This document shows, one piece after another, positions 60,931 to 64,000 of a stretch of DNA of 64,000 bases. Position 1 is the stretch's first letter. Each line of letters begins with the position of its first letter. Source of the stretch: Nocardiopsis ganjiahuensis DSM 45031 (lineage in GTDB: Bacteria > Actinomycetota > Actinomycetes > Streptosporangiales > Streptosporangiaceae); NCBI RefSeq assembly GCF_000341085.1, contig NZ_ANBA01000001.1, positions 88,182 to 152,181 of the forward strand. The letters run 5' to 3'. The notes beneath the pieces were generated by a model. That model saw only the letters and a list, made by a program, of their open reading frames with translations. It was not told the DNA's origin and searched no databases. The position numbers and the translations under genes were made by a program.

Positions 60931-61777
60931 TTAGAGCCCATCTCATCTGGGTTCTCGGTAGCCTGACCGGGGGCGATGGTGGAACGGCTGGTGCCGGACG
61001 AGCTGTGGGAACTGTTCCAACGAGTGGTACCCGAGCCACCCGCACGACCCCCAGCACAGCGGGCGGCGCAGACGGCGACTGCCAGGTCTTGGCCACGCTC
61101 CTCTCCGTGGCCACCACCGGCTGTACCTGGGCCCTGCTCCCGCCGGTGTTCGGTCCGTCCGGCCCCACCGCACACCTCCGCTTCACCGAGTGGCTCCAGG
61201 CCCGGTTGTGGACCAAGCCCCACCGGCTCGTGCTGGACGAACCCGGTTTCCACGGTGAGCTGAGCTGGTCGCGGTGCGCCATCGACTCGGTCAACTGCCC
61301 GTCCTCGAAGGGGAATCTGACGGGCCCAAGTCCTGTCGATCGGGGCAAGAAGGGGGCGAAGATCCACCTGATCGCCGACCGGGCGAGCCTGCTCCTGGCT
61401 GTGGCGACCTCCGAGCCAACACCCCCGACAGCCAAACCCTGTTCCCCCTGGTGGCAGCGATTCCTCCGATCCGCCCACGCCGCGGACCCCAACGGCGCAA
61501 ACCGATCGAGCTGCACGGCGACAAGAGCTACGCCTACGCCCACCTGCACCACTGACTCCGAGAACGAGGAACCGTCCACCGCCCGCCCCGCAAAGGCGCG
61601 GAGTCCTGGAAACGATTGGGCCAGCACCGGTAGCAGGTCGAGCGCACCATGGCCTAGCTGGCCGGATACCGACGCCTGCAGTACCGCTACGAGCACAAAG
61701 CTTACTTCCTGGCCTTCGCCGGCATCCCCTGCACACTGATCTGCTATTGCCAACTCCCTAAAGGAGATGAGCTCTAA
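60931..61777 (+). mobile_element. Degenerate IS5-family insertion sequence
   Basis: Terminal inverted repeats (ttagagcccatctcat at the left, against the complement of gagatgagctctaa at the right) bound ~850 bp. The transposase lies in pieces across frames: LVPDELWELFQRVVP, then ATTGCTWALLPPVFG, LTGPSPVDRGKKGAKIHLIADR, ANTPDSQTLFPLVAAIPPI and YRRLQYRYEHKAYFLAF. Stops lie between the last pieces. It is a dead copy. A 3' remnant of the same type is at 53388. Confidence 0.8.
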
Positions 61778-61902
61778 AGCCAGCTTGTCTCCCTGCACCC
61801 CAACCCGCCCTGACAGACGCATCTCGGAGCCTGCAGGCTGCCTAAAATTGGACAAGCCACCTCCGCTGGCCAATCCCGGCCTTCAGCTACTAGCTTGGTC
61901 GT

Positions 61903-62550
61903 ATGAGCAATGGAATCCATTGGATCGGAGAGCATAATCTGGTGCCCCGGACCCCTGGCCTCCCGGGGATGCGGGAGGGAATTTCCCTCACGGTTGCCCG
62001 CGGCATCAGCGCAAGAGAGTTCCTCATCAGCCTCGGAGCACACGCAGAGGACCTCGACAAAGGAACCCTCTTCAAAGATCGCAAAAAGAAAAGCACCGCG
62101 ACCTTCGACTCTTTCGCCATGTACGGAACCCAAAGGGAGTGGGTGTATGTTCTAGAAACCCCACCCGACGCCACTTGGTACGCACAAATATTCAATCCCC
62201 AAAGGCGAAAAAAACTGGATGGAGTAGAGATCATCTGTGTAACCCAGAGGGAAGATGATCCACCACCTTACGTTTCACACGTCACACCCGAGGGTCAGAC
62301 TTCCGACGTAGAGTGGGGCGCCCTTACCGGGCATCCAGATTTTGATGAGGCACTTCGCTCCGCTGGAGCGATTTACCCTTCGGTTCAAGACTCTCCGAAA
62401 GAAGAGGTATTGATATACTGGGAAGAGTATATGGATGATCTTCTACCGAGGATCTTCACCGCAGTAGGAAACTACTGCGAACTGGAGATCAGTCAATGCG
62501 AAGTTGAAGCTGGCAACCTCCCCCTGGCCATTTTTCCTCCCGCGTTCTAA
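61903..62550 (+). CDS. DUF6461-like protein
   Basis: A 215-residue protein. A GISAREFLISLGAHAEDL segment and the following beta strands resemble the DUF6461 family of actinobacteria, which often lies in toxin/immunity regions. The tail is acidic (YWEEYMDDLLPRIF). No clear ribosome site precedes the ATG. A shared hairpin separates it from the convergent nuclease gene. The function is not established; an immunity role is inference from location. Confidence 0.6.
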   Translation: MSNGIHWIGEHNLVPRTPGLPGMREGISLTVARGISAREFLISLGAHAEDLDKGTLFKDRKKKSTATFDSFAMYGTQREWVYVLETPPDATWYAQIFNPQRRKKLDGVEIICVTQREDDPPPYVSHVTPEGQTSDVEWGALTGHPDFDEALRSAGAIYPSVQDSPKEEVLIYWEEYMDDLLPRIFTAVGNYCELEISQCEVEAGNLPLAIFPPAF

Positions 62551-62558
62551 ACTCATGC

Positions 62559-62590
62559 TTGGGAGGGGCGCCAAAGTGCACCCCTCCCAA
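62559..62590. terminator. 10-bp hairpin between convergent genes
   Basis: TTGGGAGGGG (62559-62568) is perfectly complementary to 62581-62590 around a 12-base loop. It lies nine bases after the DUF6461-like stop and 19 bases past the second TGA of the convergent nuclease frame. Confidence 0.75.
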
Positions 62591-62719
62591 ACGTTAGCCA
62601 TTATTAGATCAGGGGGTGCTCATCTCGCAGATGACAGGCTCCACAGGAGCACCGCCCGCTGTATAACGGCAGTCACCGCTCATACGAGAGTCCACCCAGT
62701 ACGCATCACTGTCCGCGAG

Positions 62720-63769
62720 TCACACTGCCGCCCTGAACTGAGGGAAGACACTCATCGACTCCTGGTTTTGGCGTCCGGACATCGCGGAGCACCCACAAAC
62801 TTCGGTGAAGTCAGGGATCATGCCGTCGATGTTGTACAGATGGATGTCGCCCTCATGTTCCTTGGCGAAGGTTTGAATGCAGGCACTACCGTTAGGGGCG
62901 CGGCCACCCGGAAGGACTGCTTCGTTCAGTCCTCCTTCAGCCTGGGACATACCGCCACTGTTATAGGTGGATGCAAAGGCGAACTCGTCGCAGTTCAATC
63001 CCGGATCACCCTCATCCAGGGCACTTTCATCACCGTGGTCGGCTGCCCAACCTCCGGGGCATACTCGCCCTCGACTCCTGTTGCTTTGGCTTTGGTCTTC
63101 CATGAAGTACATGGGCTTCCCGGAAGTTCCGCCGTATCGTTTTCCAGGACGATTAGGTGTCATGTTCTGGATCAGCCAGGCATGAGCAGCGGCCTGCGGG
63201 TAATTCTCAGAGTTGAAGGAGTAAGTGGGCGGCGAGTTAAGGAAGACACAACCGGTATTCTCCCAGCCCCTGCGGTCATGACCCTTGGTGTCGCAGCGAA
63301 CGTATTCAAGGCCCACAGTCTGAGGCCAAGGCTCATCCGACCACGTGTACTCCGCCGTCTCGCCATCACCACTCTCTAGGGTCATCGCAATCGTGACGTC
63401 CGGCTTGAGTAGGTACTCCTGGTCGCTGGTACCTGTGTCCCAGTTAAAAGGGCTCCTCACCCAGGCGGTATGCGAATCACCAGCCTTCCAGACAGGTTCG
63501 CCTTCCCAAGCACTGGGGCCCGGAGCCACCGCGGTGCATCCCTCTCCGCAGGTGTGTCCAACGATGCTCGCCCAACGCCCGATATGCAGGTGGCGTATCG
63601 CTTTCATTGCTCGAAGTCCGGCGGAGCAACCCAGTCGGACGGCCTGCACATCGACAGCAATGCCGCCCCACTGGTTCTTACACCTTCCATCGGCATCACG
63701 GTACATGCCGCGGTCTTGACCGAACACGGTCTGGCCGCTCCACCCCAAGGGTGAAGCGGCCAGACTCAT
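62720..63769 (-). CDS. NucA/NucB-type deoxyribonuclease domain protein, interrupted near its end
   Basis: A 349-residue frame. The C-terminal half has the NucA/NucB features: RCDTKGHDRRGWENTGCVF, GGTSGKPMYFMEDQ, RGRVCPGGW and the active-site core NCDEFAFAST. A TGA at 62720 ends the frame, but the same frame reads on for 36 codons (LADSDAYWVDSRMSGDCRYT...) to a second TGA at 62609, just before a terminator. The DAYWVD stretch resembles the usual end of the family, so the first TGA is probably a nonsense mutation. No signal peptide is seen. The first codons overlap a hairpin, so the true start may be later or lost. Confidence 0.65.
   Translation of the reverse strand: MSLAASPLGWSGQTVFGQDRGMYRDADGRCKNQWGGIAVDVQAVRLGCSAGLRAMKAIRHLHIGRWASIVGHTCGEGCTAVAPGPSAWEGEPVWKAGDSHTAWVRSPFNWDTGTSDQEYLLKPDVTIAMTLESGDGETAEYTWSDEPWPQTVGLEYVRCDTKGHDRRGWENTGCVFLNSPPTYSFNSENYPQAAAHAWLIQNMTPNRPGKRYGGTSGKPMYFMEDQSQSNRSRGRVCPGGWAADHGDESALDEGDPGLNCDEFAFASTYNSGGMSQAEGGLNEAVLPGGRAPNGSACIQTFAKEHEGDIHLYNIDGMIPDFTEVCGCSAMSGRQNQESMSVFPQFRAAV
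63730..63764 (-). terminator. Long hairpin between two minus-strand genes
   Basis: TCTGGCCGCT (63730-63739) pairs with AGCGGCCAGA (63755-63764), and CACCC pairs with GGGTG inside. It probably ends transcription of the gene entering from the right, which stops at 63867. Confidence 0.7.
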
Positions 63770-63866
63770 AGGTCGCTCGGTTCACTGGTGAATCCGAGGA
63801 GGCTCTCGTTTCGAGCCCAAGGGAAGCTTGGAATCGAAGCTCTCCCTCCTCGAGTGCGAATTCACA

Positions 63867-64000
63867 TTAGTATCCGTTCACGTATCCGTCACCGTTGCCA
63901 TCTCCGTTGCCATCTCCGTTCCCATCTCCGTTCCCGTCACCGTTGCCATCTCCGTTCCCGTCACCGTTCCCGTCACCGTTGCCATCTCCGTTCCCGTCAC
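63867..64000 (-). CDS. C-terminal (DGNG)n repeat tail of a gene entering from the right
   Basis: Only the last 44 codons lie in the window. They read DGNG about nine times, then DGYVNGY and TAA. The 12-bp DNA units alternate between two codon versions (ggagatggcaac and ggtgacgggaac). Asp-Gly-Asn-Gly repeats can bind calcium, as in dockerin or thrombospondin type-3 loops, and often end secreted proteins. The body of the protein is outside the window. Confidence 0.75.
   Translation of the reverse strand, partial: DGNGDGNGDGNGDGNGDGNGDGNGDGNGDGNGDGNGDGYVNGY

Noticed and set aside
62720..62722. TGA in the NucA/NucB gene as a selenocysteine codon
   Set aside because: No hairpin of suitable form is evident directly after it, and the residue is not a known catalytic site. 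A nonsense mutation is simpler.
63880..64000. Regular short repeats as a possible CRISPR array
   Set aside because: The units are 12 bp and contiguous without spacers. They encode DGNG in one frame, and no cas genes are near.

Overview
The window is high-GC actinobacterial DNA. GTG starts, twin-arginine export, c-di-GMP/BldD-type control, paired dynamin-like GTPases, a BluB-CobT fusion, a DUF4192 protein and group II truncated haemoglobin all fit a filamentous or sporulating actinomycete. Nocardiopsis or a near relative in the Streptosporangiales is my best guess; this is inference from gene content, not from a marker gene.

Positions 1 to about 31,600 look like ordinary chromosome: the C-terminus of an S9 peptidase, a hot-dog thioesterase, truncated haemoglobin, an arginase-fold protein, the ABC-F factor EttA, DUF4192, a membrane GGDEF protein with a BldD-like box upstream, a free-standing 9-codon micro-ORF with its own hairpin, two overlapping dynamin-like GTPase genes, CysG, the BluB-CobT fusion, a Tat-exported amidase, a GNAT, a DUF6504 gene behind a LexA-like box, a PASTA-less Ser/Thr kinase, a quinone oxidoreductase, an SPFH/NfeD pair, a penicillin-acylase-family enzyme, CobD and an 18-residue micro-ORF.

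At 31,568 a tRNA-Arg(UCU) gene begins an accessory region. Its 3' half is repeated at 56,811 and 60,522, each copy about 60 bp and nearly identical. This marks two integrated elements in tandem, each with a decayed tyrosine integrase next to its left att site, 11-bp-phased direct repeats that look like integrase arm sites, and a shared right arm of about 160 bp. Similar arm-type repeats just after the third att copy hint at a third remnant.

Element 1 (about 25 kb) is a defence island. It has a NaeI-type restriction endonuclease, a Vsr repair nuclease and a C5 methyltransferase, followed by a co-directional six-gene block at 37,650-51,810: HTH/Sel1-like protein, winged-helix/HNH-like zinc protein, ParB-like protein, SNF2 helicase, a 1153-residue protein and an 1802-residue DUF1998-type helicase. 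The last two resemble the DruH/DruE pair of type III Druantia. The ParB/SNF2/HNH-like genes in front of them do not belong to any Druantia layout I know and are the best candidate here for an undescribed system. The distal end carries a frameshifted ECF sigma factor, a Ser/Thr kinase, a SUKH/SMI1 protein and IS debris.

Element 2 (about 3.7 kb) carries lower-GC toxin-tip cargo: a 5'-truncated, frameshifted HINT plus ADP-ribosyltransferase-like toxin end, a probable immunity gene and two unrecognised genes. Beyond it lie a degenerate IS5-type element, a DUF6461-like gene, a NucA/NucB nuclease gene interrupted near its end by TGA, and the C-terminal (DGNG)n tail of a gene that enters from the right edge.
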